A stretch of 64,000 bases of DNA from NCBI RefSeq assembly GCF_963678545.1, contig NZ_OY782870.1:2869276-2933275 (forward strand), in the 5' to 3' direction. Of this stretch, positions 52,419 to 62,117 are shown in pieces (positions within the stretch are counted from its first letter, which is position 1; the number at the start of each line of letters is the position of its first letter). The notes beneath the pieces are model-generated. The model worked only from the letters and a program-made list of their open reading frames with translations, was not told the DNA's origin and ran no database searches. Made by a program: the position numbers and the translations under genes. The stretch comes from an uncultured Methanomethylovorans sp. Its GTDB lineage: Archaea; Halobacteriota; Methanosarcinia; Methanosarcinales; Methanosarcinaceae.

Positions 52419-52479
52419 CAGAAAACTGTTATGCGACACTAAAAGAAAGGATAATATTATCTTAGGTGCAACATATATG

Positions 52480-52488
52480 TATATAAAG
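52480..52488 (+). promoter_or_regulatory. TATA box of aglB
   Basis: The sequence GTATATAAA about 60 bp before the aglB ATG fits an archaeal TATA element, giving a leader of roughly 35 nt. Confidence 0.45.
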
Positions 52489-52545
52489 TGACCTTTTTAT
52501 CCCGCATAAATTTAGCACATACCACATTTTGAAAGAGTTGAATCC

Positions 52546-55044
52546 ATGAGCAAAGATGAAACTGCCAAAAGAGATCTAAAAGGGAGTATACCCTATGCAA
52601 TAGGGGTTTTGATCTCATGTCTTGTAGCGTTCTACATAAGGACCATTCCAAAAGCAAAGGTTTTCGTAGCAGAGAACTTTGTGAAGTTCAGTGAAAACGA
52701 TCCTTGGTACCACCTGAGAAACGTGGAATCAATGCTGCATAATTTCCCCCATATGCTATGGTTCGATGCATATACCAAATATCCTCTTGGCACAGAACAG
52801 GTCTATGCACCTCTGTTTGATATGTTACTTGGAATAATAATATGGATACTGGGATTAGGAAATCCAAGTCAAGAACTCATTTACACTGTATCTGCTTATT
52901 ATCCCGTATTTATAGCTTCATTGGTAGTTATAGCTACATATTTTGTAACTAAATGGATATTTGATAGAAGAGTAGGATTATTGGCAGCAATACTAATAGC
53001 ACTTGCACCTGGCCAGATACTCTCAAGGTCTATAATAGGCTTCAACGACCACCATATCGCTGAAGTTCTGTTTAGTACAATGACAGCAGCCTTCTTAGTA
53101 ATGGCAATAAAGGTTGCAAGAGAACATCCAATTACTTTCTCAAGCCTTAAAGAAGCACCTATTGAAACAATAAAACCTGCATTGCCTTACTTTATACTTA
53201 CCGGAGTTTCAATGGGAGCCTATACACTTACCTGGAAAGGTGCTCTCTTTTTCAGTCTGATTATTGGTATTTACATCACAGTACAACATGTTGTTGACCA
53301 TATGCACGGCAGAACTACGGATTACCTAGCAGTAGGTGGAATGATCATCTTTGCAGTGACTCTCATGATGGTCCTGATGGTACCAGAATTAGGAGGTACT
53401 AAAAGAACGCAGGAAATAGGTCTGATGGCTGGCATAGTGGCATTCCCATTGCTGACGCTTCTTTCTACTGAGATGCAAAAAAGAAAAATGAATGCGAAGA
53501 TATACCCCTTGACCATATTGACTGGGGTTATGGCAGTCCTGCTGACCTCAAAAATTGCGTTTCCATCCGTATACACAATGCTCATTGGCGTCTTTGGATA
53601 TTTCAAGAGAACAGGTGGAGGACTGACGATAGGAGAAGCATCACCTCTGGACCTGTTCGATGGATCTTTTTACTATTATTTCGCTGTCATGGGCTTTGTT
53701 TCCATTCTTGGACTTGCAATATTGACCTATGAAGCTACCAAAAAGAAGAATACACAAGAGAAAACGTTGCTTATAGTTTGGACATTCATGGTACTGTGGG
53801 CGATGTTGCAACAGAACCGTTTCTCCTATTACTATGCAGTTAATGCAGCGATACTTAGCGCATATGTTGGGATCAAGTTCATGGATCTGGCAGGCTGGAA
53901 AGATCTCAAACTTAATAATTTGATGACGACTGAAAAAATTAAATCGAAATCTGCAGGCAAAACAAAAGAAACTGCAATTCATAAACTTAAACCCATTCAC
54001 ATTATATCGCTTATTATAGTCATTGTTGTCCTTGTTCTGCCAAACTATAGCCTAGCAACACAGCAGGCACAATATGTTGGTGGACCTGGCGATGAATGGT
54101 TAGAAGCACTTAACTGGATGAGAATTAATACACCAGACCCTGGACTGGATTATTATGAACTATATGAAACACCTGCAAGCGGGGAGGTGTATCCATACCC
54201 GGATACAGCTTATGGAGTCATGTCCTGGTGGGATTACGGAGACTGGATCGAAGTAATTGGACGCAGGATACCAAACGCTAATCCATTCCAACAAGGTATC
54301 GGAGGACGCAGAGATAGTATAGAAGAAGAAAATCAGCCAGGTGCATCTACATTCTTCACAGCCTCTTCTGAGGAAGAAGCCACTGCAGTCCTTAAAGCCA
54401 TCCATCCGGATGAAAATAAAATGGGAGCCAGATACATAGTATCTGATGTGGAGATGGCTACTGGTAAATTCTATGCCATGTCAGCATGGACACTTGATAC
54501 CGATAATTATTATATACCTGTGCAAACAGACCAGGGAGTAATGACTGTACCTGGTGAAAGATACTTCAACTCTATGGAAGCTAAATTGCATATTTTTGAC
54601 ACTAACGGCCTCAAACATTATCGTATGGTCCATGAATCTCCCGGTGTCACCAGTTCCCAGAGCCAGGAGATTGGATACAAGAATGTATACAATGTTCTGT
54701 TCGGCGGAAAGATAAAAGAAGAGAACTCAGGTTACGTAAAGATATTTGAATATGTAGAAGGAGCAAAAATCACAGGAACTGCGCCAGCTGGCGAAAATGT
54801 GACGATAAGTACTACAATTAGTACCAGTCAGGGACGGTCATTTACATATTCACAAACAACAACCTCGGATGGTACATATTCATTCATAGTTCCGTATTCA
54901 ACAGAAGGACCGATCTCCGGACAGACACAATTTGATGTGGCACCAACGCAGCCATACCAGATAAGCTATGGAAATGTGGTAAAAGAAGTAAAGGTTACCG
55001 AAAACGAAGTACTTCAGGGAAATACGGTACCAGTGGAGGCATAA
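52546..55044 (+). CDS. aglB: AglB oligosaccharyltransferase (STT3 family)
   Basis: Transfers the completed lipid-linked glycan to Asn of N-x-S/T sequons on secreted proteins at the outer membrane face. It has 832 residues. Seen: about 13 membrane helices in residues 15-500, the first acidic motif with Asp52 (ENDPWYH), a second acidic site in FNDHHIAE, the core WWDYG sequon-binding motif at 561-565 in a soluble C-terminal domain, and a Thr/Ser-rich beta-type tail. Complete. It stands alone on the plus strand, opposite to the sugar cluster but immediately beside it. Archaellins and pilins are likely targets. Confidence 0.95.
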   Translation: MSKDETAKRDLKGSIPYAIGVLISCLVAFYIRTIPKAKVFVAENFVKFSENDPWYHLRNVESMLHNFPHMLWFDAYTKYPLGTEQVYAPLFDMLLGIIIWILGLGNPSQELIYTVSAYYPVFIASLVVIATYFVTKWIFDRRVGLLAAILIALAPGQILSRSIIGFNDHHIAEVLFSTMTAAFLVMAIKVAREHPITFSSLKEAPIETIKPALPYFILTGVSMGAYTLTWKGALFFSLIIGIYITVQHVVDHMHGRTTDYLAVGGMIIFAVTLMMVLMVPELGGTKRTQEIGLMAGIVAFPLLTLLSTEMQKRKMNAKIYPLTILTGVMAVLLTSKIAFPSVYTMLIGVFGYFKRTGGGLTIGEASPLDLFDGSFYYYFAVMGFVSILGLAILTYEATKKKNTQEKTLLIVWTFMVLWAMLQQNRFSYYYAVNAAILSAYVGIKFMDLAGWKDLKLNNLMTTEKIKSKSAGKTKETAIHKLKPIHIISLIIVIVVLVLPNYSLATQQAQYVGGPGDEWLEALNWMRINTPDPGLDYYELYETPASGEVYPYPDTAYGVMSWWDYGDWIEVIGRRIPNANPFQQGIGGRRDSIEEENQPGASTFFTASSEEEATAVLKAIHPDENKMGARYIVSDVEMATGKFYAMSAWTLDTDNYYIPVQTDQGVMTVPGERYFNSMEAKLHIFDTNGLKHYRMVHESPGVTSSQSQEIGYKNVYNVLFGGKIKEENSGYVKIFEYVEGAKITGTAPAGENVTISTTISTSQGRSFTYSQTTTSDGTYSFIVPYSTEGPISGQTQFDVAPTQPYQISYGNVVKEVKVTENEVLQGNTVPVEA

Positions 55045-55096
55045 AGTCCTCTACATACTCATATCAACAGATAAAAGCTTGTCCGAGGTGTAACTT

Positions 55097-55585
55097 ATGG
55101 AAAAAATAATTAAAGGAAAAACGTGGGTATTTGGAGATGACATCGACACAGATGTCATAATACCCGGAAAATATTTGCGTACTACTGATATGCAGGTGTT
55201 TGCAGATCATGCAATGGAAGGTATTAACCCGGATTTTTCGAAAAAGGTAAAGCCTGGAGACATAATAGTAGGCGGTAATAACTTCGGTTGTGGTTCTTCA
55301 AGGGAACAGGCCGCATTAGCACTTAAGTATGCAGGAGTAGCCTGTGTTGTGGCCAGGTCATTTGGCAGGATATTCTTCCGTAATTCCATAAACGTTGGTC
55401 TTCCTCTTATGGAAGCCGATGTCCAATGCAAAGAAGGCGATGAAATGGAAGTAGACCTTGAAAATGGAAAGGTTACTCTCAATGGAAAACAATACACAGG
55501 AAATAAACTGCCAGAATTCCTTCTTGAAATACTTAATGATGGAGGACTTGTATCCCATCGTAAAGCAATGCAAGGTAAAAAATAG
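55097..55585 (+). CDS. Isopropylmalate dehydratase/homoaconitase small subunit (LeuD/AksE-type)
   Basis: Small aconitase-superfamily swivelling subunit of 162 residues. Seen: [44 protein letters not shown], and [21 protein letters not shown]. The loop reads YLRT; in M. jannaschii an Arg here is reported for homoaconitase, whereas leucine-type subunits have other residues (recalled). That hints at coenzyme B or dual use. The catalytic large subunit is not in the window. GAGGTG precedes the ATG. The unknown gene follows after 8 bp, and an AksF-type gene after that. Confidence 0.88.
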   Translation: MEKIIKGKTWVFGDDIDTDVIIPGKYLRTTDMQVFADHAMEGINPDFSKKVKPGDIIVGGNNFGCGSSREQAALALKYAGVACVVARSFGRIFFRNSINVGLPLMEADVQCKEGDEMEVDLENGKVTLNGKQYTGNKLPEFLLEILNDGGLVSHRKAMQGKK

Positions 55586-55593
55586 AGGTTGTA

Positions 55594-56460
55594 ATGATAT
55601 TTCCGGATGAGTACAAGTATGTTGGAGTCACACATATCAGTCCTGATGATGCACATGACGAGCCGATATATTTCCTTAGCCGATACATAATAGTTGAACA
55701 GGGCACTGATATCGGTAAAGAATACTCAATTTATAGGGTTGAACACACCGGAGAAGACCTACTAAGAAAGGCCACAAAAGCCGAGCTTATAGCTTCAGGA
55801 GAGCAGATTTTCAAATATGATGAGCTTTTAAACCTAAAAGATAGGAGACTGCTCATAGAAACGGCATCAGAACTTTGTAAGGAAGGCGTGAATACAATAA
55901 TATTTACAGGACTTGATAGACACGTTACATTCGTACATGACCCAGACCTTTCTAAAATAATCGACATTGAAATTGTAGATGTGGTTCCGCCTGAGCCATC
56001 CTGGCTTAGCCTTGTGGTTAGAAAACTTGAATCTAGTGGCATATTTGGCGATTTGAGTATACGGTTTAAAGAGAATACAAAGGATCTCAGACAGTTCGAA
56101 GGAGAAAAAACAGTGTTCCCGTGTTCTTCATCGGGACTTAAAGGAAAATGCCTAGACTCCGATATTGTTACTGAAGATGGATCACTACTTGTAGGCTGCG
56201 AGATATCCCGGAAATTATTTGAATCCAGGTTTCCCGGACTGAAATATGATTTCATAAATATCTGTCCATTCCGTTCTGATATTTATACACCACAAGGACC
56301 ATTCATTACCCGGTGCTGCCTTTCCGAAAGGTCTGGACTTGCTACAATTAATGGAATAAGGGGAGCAGTGGTTCATTGGGGAGCCTCGGAGTTCCAGGTA
56401 GCCAAAACAATAAGGGAACTGGTACAGAGCATGAGGAAAGAAAAAGGTGAAGGTCAATGA
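55594..56460 (+). CDS. Conserved methanogen protein of unknown function between leuD/aksE-like and aksF-like genes
   Basis: Protein of 288 residues; I do not recognise a named domain. It is hydrophilic, with no membrane segments or signal peptide. Seen: a Cys-rich C-terminal half with well-spaced residues (FPCSS, GKCLDS, VGCEIS, NICPF, RCCLSE), which could bind a metal or cluster, and an N-terminal IDIEIVDVVPPEPSW block. Its stop overlaps the aksF ATG by 4 bp (ATGA), and it follows the dehydratase subunit by 8 bp, so all three are likely one operon. A role in leucine or coenzyme B precursor synthesis is inferred from position only. Confidence 0.75.
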   Translation: MIFPDEYKYVGVTHISPDDAHDEPIYFLSRYIIVEQGTDIGKEYSIYRVEHTGEDLLRKATKAELIASGEQIFKYDELLNLKDRRLLIETASELCKEGVNTIIFTGLDRHVTFVHDPDLSKIIDIEIVDVVPPEPSWLSLVVRKLESSGIFGDLSIRFKENTKDLRQFEGEKTVFPCSSSGLKGKCLDSDIVTEDGSLLVGCEISRKLFESRFPGLKYDFINICPFRSDIYTPQGPFITRCCLSERSGLATINGIRGAVVHWGASEFQVAKTIRELVQSMRKEKGEGQ

Positions 56461-57455
56461 AAATTGCAGTTGTAGAAGGAGATGGAATAGGAAAAGAAGT
56501 CATACCTGCAGCTATAGAAGTGCTGGATGCCCTTTCCCTGCCTATAGAAAAGTTACCTGTTGAGCTGGGATATGGAAAATGGGAGAAGACTGGCTCCGCT
56601 ATCACAGATGAAGACCTTAAAATCCTGAAGGAATGCGATTGTATACTATTTGGTGCAATTACAACACCATCCGATCCGAATTATAAGAGTGTACTCCTTA
56701 CAATAAGAAAGGAGCTTGACATGTATGCCAACATCCGTCCAATTAAACCTATTGATGGTATTAGGGGCGTTACCGGGCGCAATGATTTCAATCTAGTAAT
56801 AGTTAGGGAAAATACAGAAGGCATGTACTCCGGCATAGAAGAGATACATGAAGATGTAGCATACACTAAAAGGGTTATTACCCGCAAAGGTTCTACACGA
56901 ATAGCCGAATATGCCTGTAAACTTGCCAAAAATAGGCAAAACCGTGTTGAGATTGTTCACAAATCAAATGTGCTTAAATCAGACAGATTATTTCTAGATG
57001 TGTGCCAGCAAACTGCTTTGTCCCAGCAGGTAGAATACCACGACACTTTGGTGGATTCTATGGCTTACAACCTTATAACACACCCTAACAGATACGATGT
57101 TGTAGTGACCACAAATCTGTTTGGGGACATATTAAGCGATATGGCTGCCGCCTTGGTGGGGGGGCTTGGACTAGTACCAAGTGCTAACATCGGAAAAAAG
57201 CATGCGTTCTTTGAGCCTGTACACGGAAGTGCACCTGATATAGCTGGGAAAAGTATAGCTAATCCCATAGCTGCCATTCTGAGTATGAAGATGATGCTGG
57301 AATGGTATGAATTAACCGACAAGGCAAATATTGTGCAGGATGCCATAGAATACGTTATTAACCAAAATAATGTCACCCCGGACCTTGGAGGTAAAGCCAC
57401 TACATCAGAAGTGGGACAGGCCATTGCAAACCGTGTTAAACAACTTATTGGCTGA
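56457..57455 (+). CDS. aksF: Isohomocitrate/isopropylmalate dehydrogenase (AksF/LeuB-type)
   Basis: NAD(P)-dependent beta-decarboxylating dehydrogenase of 332 residues. Seen: AVVEGDGIGKEVIPAAIEVLDAL, the FGAITTP motif, YANIRPIKPI, IVRENTEGMYSG, catalytic KRVITRKGSTRIAEYA, IVHKSNVLK, DTLVDSMAYNLITHP, VVVTTNLFGDILSDMAAALVGGLGLVPSANIG and PVHGSAPDIAGK. The pattern is closest to M. jannaschii AksF by memory; LeuB activity may be shared. The family uses Mg and NAD, as in coenzyme B chain elongation. It is followed directly by a hairpin terminator. Confidence 0.85.
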   Translation: MKIAVVEGDGIGKEVIPAAIEVLDALSLPIEKLPVELGYGKWEKTGSAITDEDLKILKECDCILFGAITTPSDPNYKSVLLTIRKELDMYANIRPIKPIDGIRGVTGRNDFNLVIVRENTEGMYSGIEEIHEDVAYTKRVITRKGSTRIAEYACKLAKNRQNRVEIVHKSNVLKSDRLFLDVCQQTALSQQVEYHDTLVDSMAYNLITHPNRYDVVVTTNLFGDILSDMAAALVGGLGLVPSANIGKKHAFFEPVHGSAPDIAGKSIANPIAAILSMKMMLEWYELTDKANIVQDAIEYVINQNNVTPDLGGKATTSEVGQAIANRVKQLIG

Positions 57456-57482
57456 GAATTCAAACCATTCTCAGCACTTTTT
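57451..57482 (+). terminator. Hairpin terminator between aksF and arlJ
   Basis: GCTGAGAAT (57451-57459), loop, ATTCTCAGC (57467-57475), then ACTTTTT. The aksF stop codon lies inside the left arm. The converging arlJ gene ends at 57484, so the hairpin is immediately downstream of both genes. On the minus strand the following bases are not T-rich. Confidence 0.7.
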
Positions 57483-57483
57483 G

Positions 57484-59136
57484 TCAAGTCATGCCCAAAA
57501 GTGACCAGATGGCAGTCTGGGTTACCACAGCAGTAATACCTGATATCCACACCATTATCACAAAATCCTGGGTAGAACTGAGGAAATGACCTCCATCCAC
57601 AACCCTGATTAGAAGTGCAGACATCAGAGAATGTGCTATCATGATGAGCAATACCAAGAATGACAATACTTTGACATCCCCTACATTCGTATAGATGACC
57701 ATGCCCATGGACATTCCTGCAGGCATTTCCACACTGGTAAACATACTTTGCATCAGGTCGATCACACCCACGGAAATGTACATTGTAAAACCAATTCCAG
57801 CGGTAAGGCCATAAAGTACACCTACAAGACTTGAGGCAGATTGAACCCTCTTCTTTCTTAAAGTCACTATTTTGTGGAAATTTGTAGCTATTATATCACC
57901 TATTATCTCTGGCTTACCTCCGAGATTGGTTGCCTCTACGAACATGATACAGAACCTCTGTATAAGATGGCTTCCAGTATTTGCAGAAAAGAAATCCCAT
58001 GATTTGAACTTGTCTATCCTCGTGTTAAGTCTTTTGTATAGATCGTTCACATCTTTTGTAAGCGGACCAAAATCATGGACACGCAATGCTTTCAGAGCAT
58101 CATCTATTACTCCGCCTCTAGCACCTGCTGAGCTGCCCAGTGACCTGATAAAAGCAGGGAAATTCTCATCCCTGCGCCTGATATTCTTCTCTATATTACG
58201 ACATACTTTTCCAGTGTATATGAGAGGAGTTAAGCAAATTGCAATGGCAATAGGTGTAACGATCTTTCCGTAAATTACGACAGCAATGGTGACAAGGATA
58301 CATGCTCCTATGGAAATAGGAATCGAGCGATATAATTTGATCTTATAATCAGGAATTATGTGGGATTTGCTCCATAGAGGATCCTTTGGAACCTTGCCTT
58401 TTGTAAACAAAAGTATCACAATGTCCGTTATAACGAATGTCACTACAACCATTGCCATAAGAAGTACTGCATCCATACCTGTTATCACTGGCATGATAAC
58501 AGCAAATGATGCAAGAAATATGAGAGACATTACCAGTGAAACGAAAAGCTCCTTGACGACCTCAACATTGTACATAGCACCGTTATACATGGCCTCATAT
58601 TCGTTCATGACAACATTCTGCTCCGCAAAAAGAAAAGATTTTATATTCTCTCCTGATTGCAAACCATGAGCGAATCTGTCCAGGAAGTCCTCAAATATGA
58701 CAGATGGAGTTCTCTTGGAAATGAACCTACATGCTTCCGCAAGGCTCATGTTCCATACAGTAACAAGGTTATAGATCTTCTTTGTTTCAGCGGCTAACTC
58801 CCGATATTCCTTGTTATCGGAAACTATCCTAATTATATCAAGCCTTGGGGTTTCAGCGGTGGCAACTGAACCCATTTGAGTGATATAATAGTGCATGTTG
58901 TTATCAATACGTGATGCTTGCCCTCCATAGACAGAAAGTGGATAGTACACGGCAAAGAGAATGCAAATCACAGGAATCATAATGGGGATTGCCTTGGTGC
59001 TTCCCTGGAATAGACTTGGCAAGGCAGCATAAAGTAAAAATGAAAAAACAAAACCAAATACAACGACAGGAATGGCAATCTTTTTCATGTAAGTTGCCGG
59101 TTCCATATCCATACAATGGAATGCCTTGCTGTACAT
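57484..59136 (-). CDS. arlJ: Archaellum membrane platform ArlJ (FlaJ)
   Basis: Polytopic core of the archaellum motor that anchors the filament base and receives force from ArlI. It has 550 residues. Seen: T2SSF-type domains on both halves, an N-terminal helix pair (VVVFGFVFSFLLYAALPSL, IPVICILFAVYYPLSVYG), a central helix block with MSLIFLASFAVIMPVITGMDAVLLM, the second T2SSF domain with FIRSLGSSAGARGGVIDDALKALR, and C-terminal helices. The ATG at 59136 is preferred because AAGGTG lies 6 nt upstream; a GTG at 59145 is less likely. Only 11 bp follow the arlI stop codon, and it is the last gene of the operon. Confidence 0.92.
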   Translation of the reverse strand: MYSKAFHCMDMEPATYMKKIAIPVVVFGFVFSFLLYAALPSLFQGSTKAIPIMIPVICILFAVYYPLSVYGGQASRIDNNMHYYITQMGSVATAETPRLDIIRIVSDNKEYRELAAETKKIYNLVTVWNMSLAEACRFISKRTPSVIFEDFLDRFAHGLQSGENIKSFLFAEQNVVMNEYEAMYNGAMYNVEVVKELFVSLVMSLIFLASFAVIMPVITGMDAVLLMAMVVVTFVITDIVILLFTKGKVPKDPLWSKSHIIPDYKIKLYRSIPISIGACILVTIAVVIYGKIVTPIAIAICLTPLIYTGKVCRNIEKNIRRRDENFPAFIRSLGSSAGARGGVIDDALKALRVHDFGPLTKDVNDLYKRLNTRIDKFKSWDFFSANTGSHLIQRFCIMFVEATNLGGKPEIIGDIIATNFHKIVTLRKKRVQSASSLVGVLYGLTAGIGFTMYISVGVIDLMQSMFTSVEMPAGMSMGMVIYTNVGDVKVLSFLVLLIMIAHSLMSALLIRVVDGGHFLSSTQDFVIMVWISGITAVVTQTAIWSLLGMT

Positions 59137-59147
59137 CACATACACCT

Positions 59148-60800
59148 TTATACTGAGAACGGTAACCCGTCAACACCATGCTTGTAAAAATTGATGATTA
59201 CTTCCAGTACTTCATAATATTCTTCTATTCCTCTGGCACGCATTTCGTTTATTATCTTGGCGCGTAAGAACAAGTCTTGGTAGATCTTACGTTTGTCATC
59301 GTAACCCAATTTAGCAGCAATCTTATTTTCCAGAATGAAACTGTTGTTAAGGCCTCGGAAGTTATGCTTATCAGTTTCCGGATCCCATTGAAAAACTGCC
59401 CTTGTGACAACACCACCGGCTTCTTCGTAATATCCTTCCAACTCCTCAACAGCAAGACAACGCCTAAGAAACTTTCCTTTTCTGTATACTGCAGAAAGGA
59501 TCATAGCAACGTTTAAATTATCGATGAAGGTCACAGGCACATTTATTGGATTACCTGTCAAACGCTGTATCATCTTGGTAACTGCAGATGCGTGGAAAGT
59601 CGCCATTACAGGGTGTCCTGTTTGCATACCCTGAAAAGCCACCGCACCTTCCACACCTCGTATTTCACCTACAATGATGTAATTTGGTCTGGAACGCAAT
59701 GCGGCTTTAAGTAGTGCGAAAGTATCGACTCTTGAATCCACTGGACCATCTTCACGAGTGATCAGTTGCTGCCATACAGGCTGGGGAGGCTGCACTTCGG
59801 CCGTATCTTCAGCAGTGAAGATCTTAGCTTTAGGATTCACAAAACATAGGCATGCATTGAGCATTGTGGTCTTTCCACTTGCAGTTTCACCACTGAAAAA
59901 AACACTTTGACCATTCTCCAGACATATCCACATATAAGCTGCCATTTCAGCACTAAGTGCACCCCATTTCACAAGCTGAACGATACTTACAGGAACTTCC
60001 ATAAACTTACGCATTGTGAAACTGCTGCCCCTGCGACTGATGTCCGGACTATAGATGATGTTGATACGGGAACCATCGGGAAGAGCACCATCGGCTATAG
60101 GACGGGCGTCACTTACAGGCCGACCTATTCGCTCGCTCATACTGCGTAGCCAGCTATCAAGCCCTGCATCATCACCAAAAGTGATATCCGTCTGAATCAT
60201 TCCGAATATCTTGTGCACAATGTAAACACTGTTTACACCTATGCTGTGTATATCTTCAAGATAAGGGTCTCTGATAATTGGTTCTATTGGACCTGATCCG
60301 ATGATGTTCCTTTCGATATAGTAAAGGATCTTATTGTACTCTTGCTGATTAAGCAATACTTTCTTGTTCACAGGAATAAGCTTTTGAATAACCCCTGATC
60401 CTTTCTTTTCATCTTCGATATCGCCTCCTGGGCCCACATCGACTGAACTGTTTAATAGTTTTGAGATTAATTCTTTAAGCTCTGCCTCAGATTGTGGTAC
60501 AGGCTCCTTTGCAGATTTCTCCAGGATAAGGCTCATAATAGCATCATACTTCTTCTTTTCCTTATCCGAAAGACGAGGCTCTATTGTATAATATTTTATT
60601 TCACCCATTTCAGGGGTACCATAGATGTGAATAAATATCGGATCTCCCACGGGAAGGATGATATTGACATTATCACCTTCTAGATCTTTCGATAAACTTA
60701 CCACAAACTGGGGCTCTGATCCTTTTTCTTTCTTGAATTTTTCTACATACTCCCCAAGATGAGGATTCCTTTGTACAGCTTTCTGAAAATCAGCATCCAT
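59148..60800 (-). CDS. arlI: Archaellum ATPase ArlI (FlaI)
   Basis: Hexameric motor/assembly ATPase of the type II/IV secretion superfamily, 550 residues. Seen: an N-terminal domain (about 1-230), then Walker A GETASGKT (about 303-310), DGSRINIIYSP and SSFTMRKF upstream of it, RPNYIIVGEIRGVEGAVAF as the Walker B/ASP-box region, and HASAVTKMIQRLTG with the His box. It drives both assembly and rotation with ArlH and ArlJ. AGGAGGTTG precedes the ATG. Complete. Confidence 0.96.
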   Translation of the reverse strand: MDADFQKAVQRNPHLGEYVEKFKKEKGSEPQFVVSLSKDLEGDNVNIILPVGDPIFIHIYGTPEMGEIKYYTIEPRLSDKEKKKYDAIMSLILEKSAKEPVPQSEAELKELISKLLNSSVDVGPGGDIEDEKKGSGVIQKLIPVNKKVLLNQQEYNKILYYIERNIIGSGPIEPIIRDPYLEDIHSIGVNSVYIVHKIFGMIQTDITFGDDAGLDSWLRSMSERIGRPVSDARPIADGALPDGSRINIIYSPDISRRGSSFTMRKFMEVPVSIVQLVKWGALSAEMAAYMWICLENGQSVFFSGETASGKTTMLNACLCFVNPKAKIFTAEDTAEVQPPQPVWQQLITREDGPVDSRVDTFALLKAALRSRPNYIIVGEIRGVEGAVAFQGMQTGHPVMATFHASAVTKMIQRLTGNPINVPVTFIDNLNVAMILSAVYRKGKFLRRCLAVEELEGYYEEAGGVVTRAVFQWDPETDKHNFRGLNNSFILENKIAAKLGYDDKRKIYQDLFLRAKIINEMRARGIEEYYEVLEVIINFYKHGVDGLPFSV

Positions 60801-60817
60801 TCATACAACCTCCGGTA

Positions 60818-61513
60818 TCATGAGACAGATGCAATCTCCACGACCAAACCAACTTTGGGCTCTATTCTGAAACCTATCATCTGTCCGACGGGTCCTTTGG
60901 CACCTGTGAACTTATTGACCACAACAGTTCTCTTTACCTCATTTGCCATGGGCCTTGACTTAAGTGTAATATAGATATCACAACTTGACCTGAACATGGA
61001 GGTTATTTCTTCACTAAGCTGACTAGGCTCTATAGTTAGGATGATCACTTTTCCCATTCCATTGAGTTTCTTGAAAAATGAGATGAGATCCAGGCTTTTT
61101 TCAATATTGGCACTGTACTTTATAAGAGATGATATAGTGTCGATTATGATCACATCTTTGTCAAATAGTTCTTCTGCACTCATCAATCTTTCAACAAAGT
61201 CCAGACGGGATTTAGCAGCCTGAACAAGGGGAATCACCGGTATGTAAAGAAGTGTACCATTAAGAAGATAAGGAGCAATAGGATAATCGAGAGAGTACAT
61301 CTGGTTTATGAATCCCTTGGTTGTAAGCTGTGTAGAAACAAGGGTTACACTGATCTTGTTCTCTATGAAGCCATATGCTAAACGCTGGGTAATAGTACTT
61401 TTTCCTCCACCGCTACCCCCTTCTATTACTACAAAGGAACCAGAGGGGAAACCTCCACCTAGTTTGTCATTGAACTCATCTCGGGGAATGCTAAAAGAAT
61501 AAACTTCTGCCAA
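60818..61513 (-). CDS. arlH: Archaellum regulatory ATPase ArlH (FlaH)
   Basis: RecA/KaiC-like ATP-binding protein of 231 residues that docks on ArlI. Seen: Walker A GGSGGGKST at 32-40, LVSTQLTTKGFINQMYSLDYPI, Walker B DVIIIDTISSLI, and VIILTIEPSQLSEEI. The starting codon is TTG at 61513, with GAGGT 6 nt upstream. It lies 17 bp upstream of arlI and 15 bp downstream of arlG, all in one operon. Confidence 0.95.
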   Translation of the reverse strand: MAEVYSFSIPRDEFNDKLGGGFPSGSFVVIEGGSGGGKSTITQRLAYGFIENKISVTLVSTQLTTKGFINQMYSLDYPIAPYLLNGTLLYIPVIPLVQAAKSRLDFVERLMSAEELFDKDVIIIDTISSLIKYSANIEKSLDLISFFKKLNGMGKVIILTIEPSQLSEEITSMFRSSCDIYITLKSRPMANEVKRTVVVNKFTGAKGPVGQMIGFRIEPKVGLVVEIASVS

Positions 61514-61528
61514 ATATATACCTCACAT

Positions 61529-62026
61529 TTATGTTTTAAAGCTCATAGACCCGGACTTGCCATTCTCTACAGCCATCTTTACACGATGATCCCCGGTACT
61601 GAGAGCTGATGACATTGTTACATTGACAACCAGTACATCGCCTGGCCGCCACATAACATCCCCGTCTATTACATTACTCTGAACAGCTGAAGGCTCCATG
61701 AGTATTCCGTCCACCATGATGGTTATGAACTCTGTATTAAGCTCTGAGTCTCCTGTGTTCTTTGCATAGAAAGTATAGCGTTTTTCGTAGCTATCATAAG
61801 GTATGATTTCAGGGTCATTGATTATCGTAATATCTGTACGAATCTGATCTGACAAAACTTTGCTTCCTGAATATGTAGCTCCTGTAAGTGACTGTACATT
61901 TACAGAAAGAACAACGATAACACCCATTGATATGGCAACTGCTGCTATGAAAAATATCATGTGGGTTATAGCAGTTTCACCTGTTTTATCTGCAAAGAAC
62001 TTGCCTAATTGCTCTGTACTGAACAC
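61529..62026 (-). CDS. arlG: Archaellum stator protein ArlG (FlaG)
   Basis: Pseudoperiplasmic stator component of about 165 residues. Seen: ETAITHMIFFIAAVAISMGVIVVLSVNVQSL (membrane helix), then a beta-sandwich domain of the ArlF/G fold, with ITIINDPEIIPYD, FYAKNTGDSELNTEFITIMVDG and GDHRVKMAVENG. The GTG at 62026 puts about 20 residues before the helix, as in relatives. A GTG at 62074 would add a strange hydrophobic leader and overlap promoter-like sequence. It binds ArlF and anchors to the S-layer. Confidence 0.88.
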   Translation of the reverse strand: MFSTEQLGKFFADKTGETAITHMIFFIAAVAISMGVIVVLSVNVQSLTGATYSGSKVLSDQIRTDITIINDPEIIPYDSYEKRYTFYAKNTGDSELNTEFITIMVDGILMEPSAVQSNVIDGDVMWRPGDVLVVNVTMSSALSTGDHRVKMAVENGKSGSMSFKT

Positions 62027-62074
62027 TATTCTGTCAACTCTCAAGAGAATCAAATACACTAATGAATAATACAC

Positions 62075-62117
62075 AATATATAATTATTACTATATATTAA
62101 TTCCTGAAAAGGGAATT
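62075..62117 (-). promoter_or_regulatory. Possible internal promoter before arlG
   Basis: On the minus strand the gap reads TTAATATATAGTAATAATTATATATT. It is the longest gap inside the operon, and TATA-like runs could allow separate expression of arlG-H-I-J. Confidence 0.35.
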
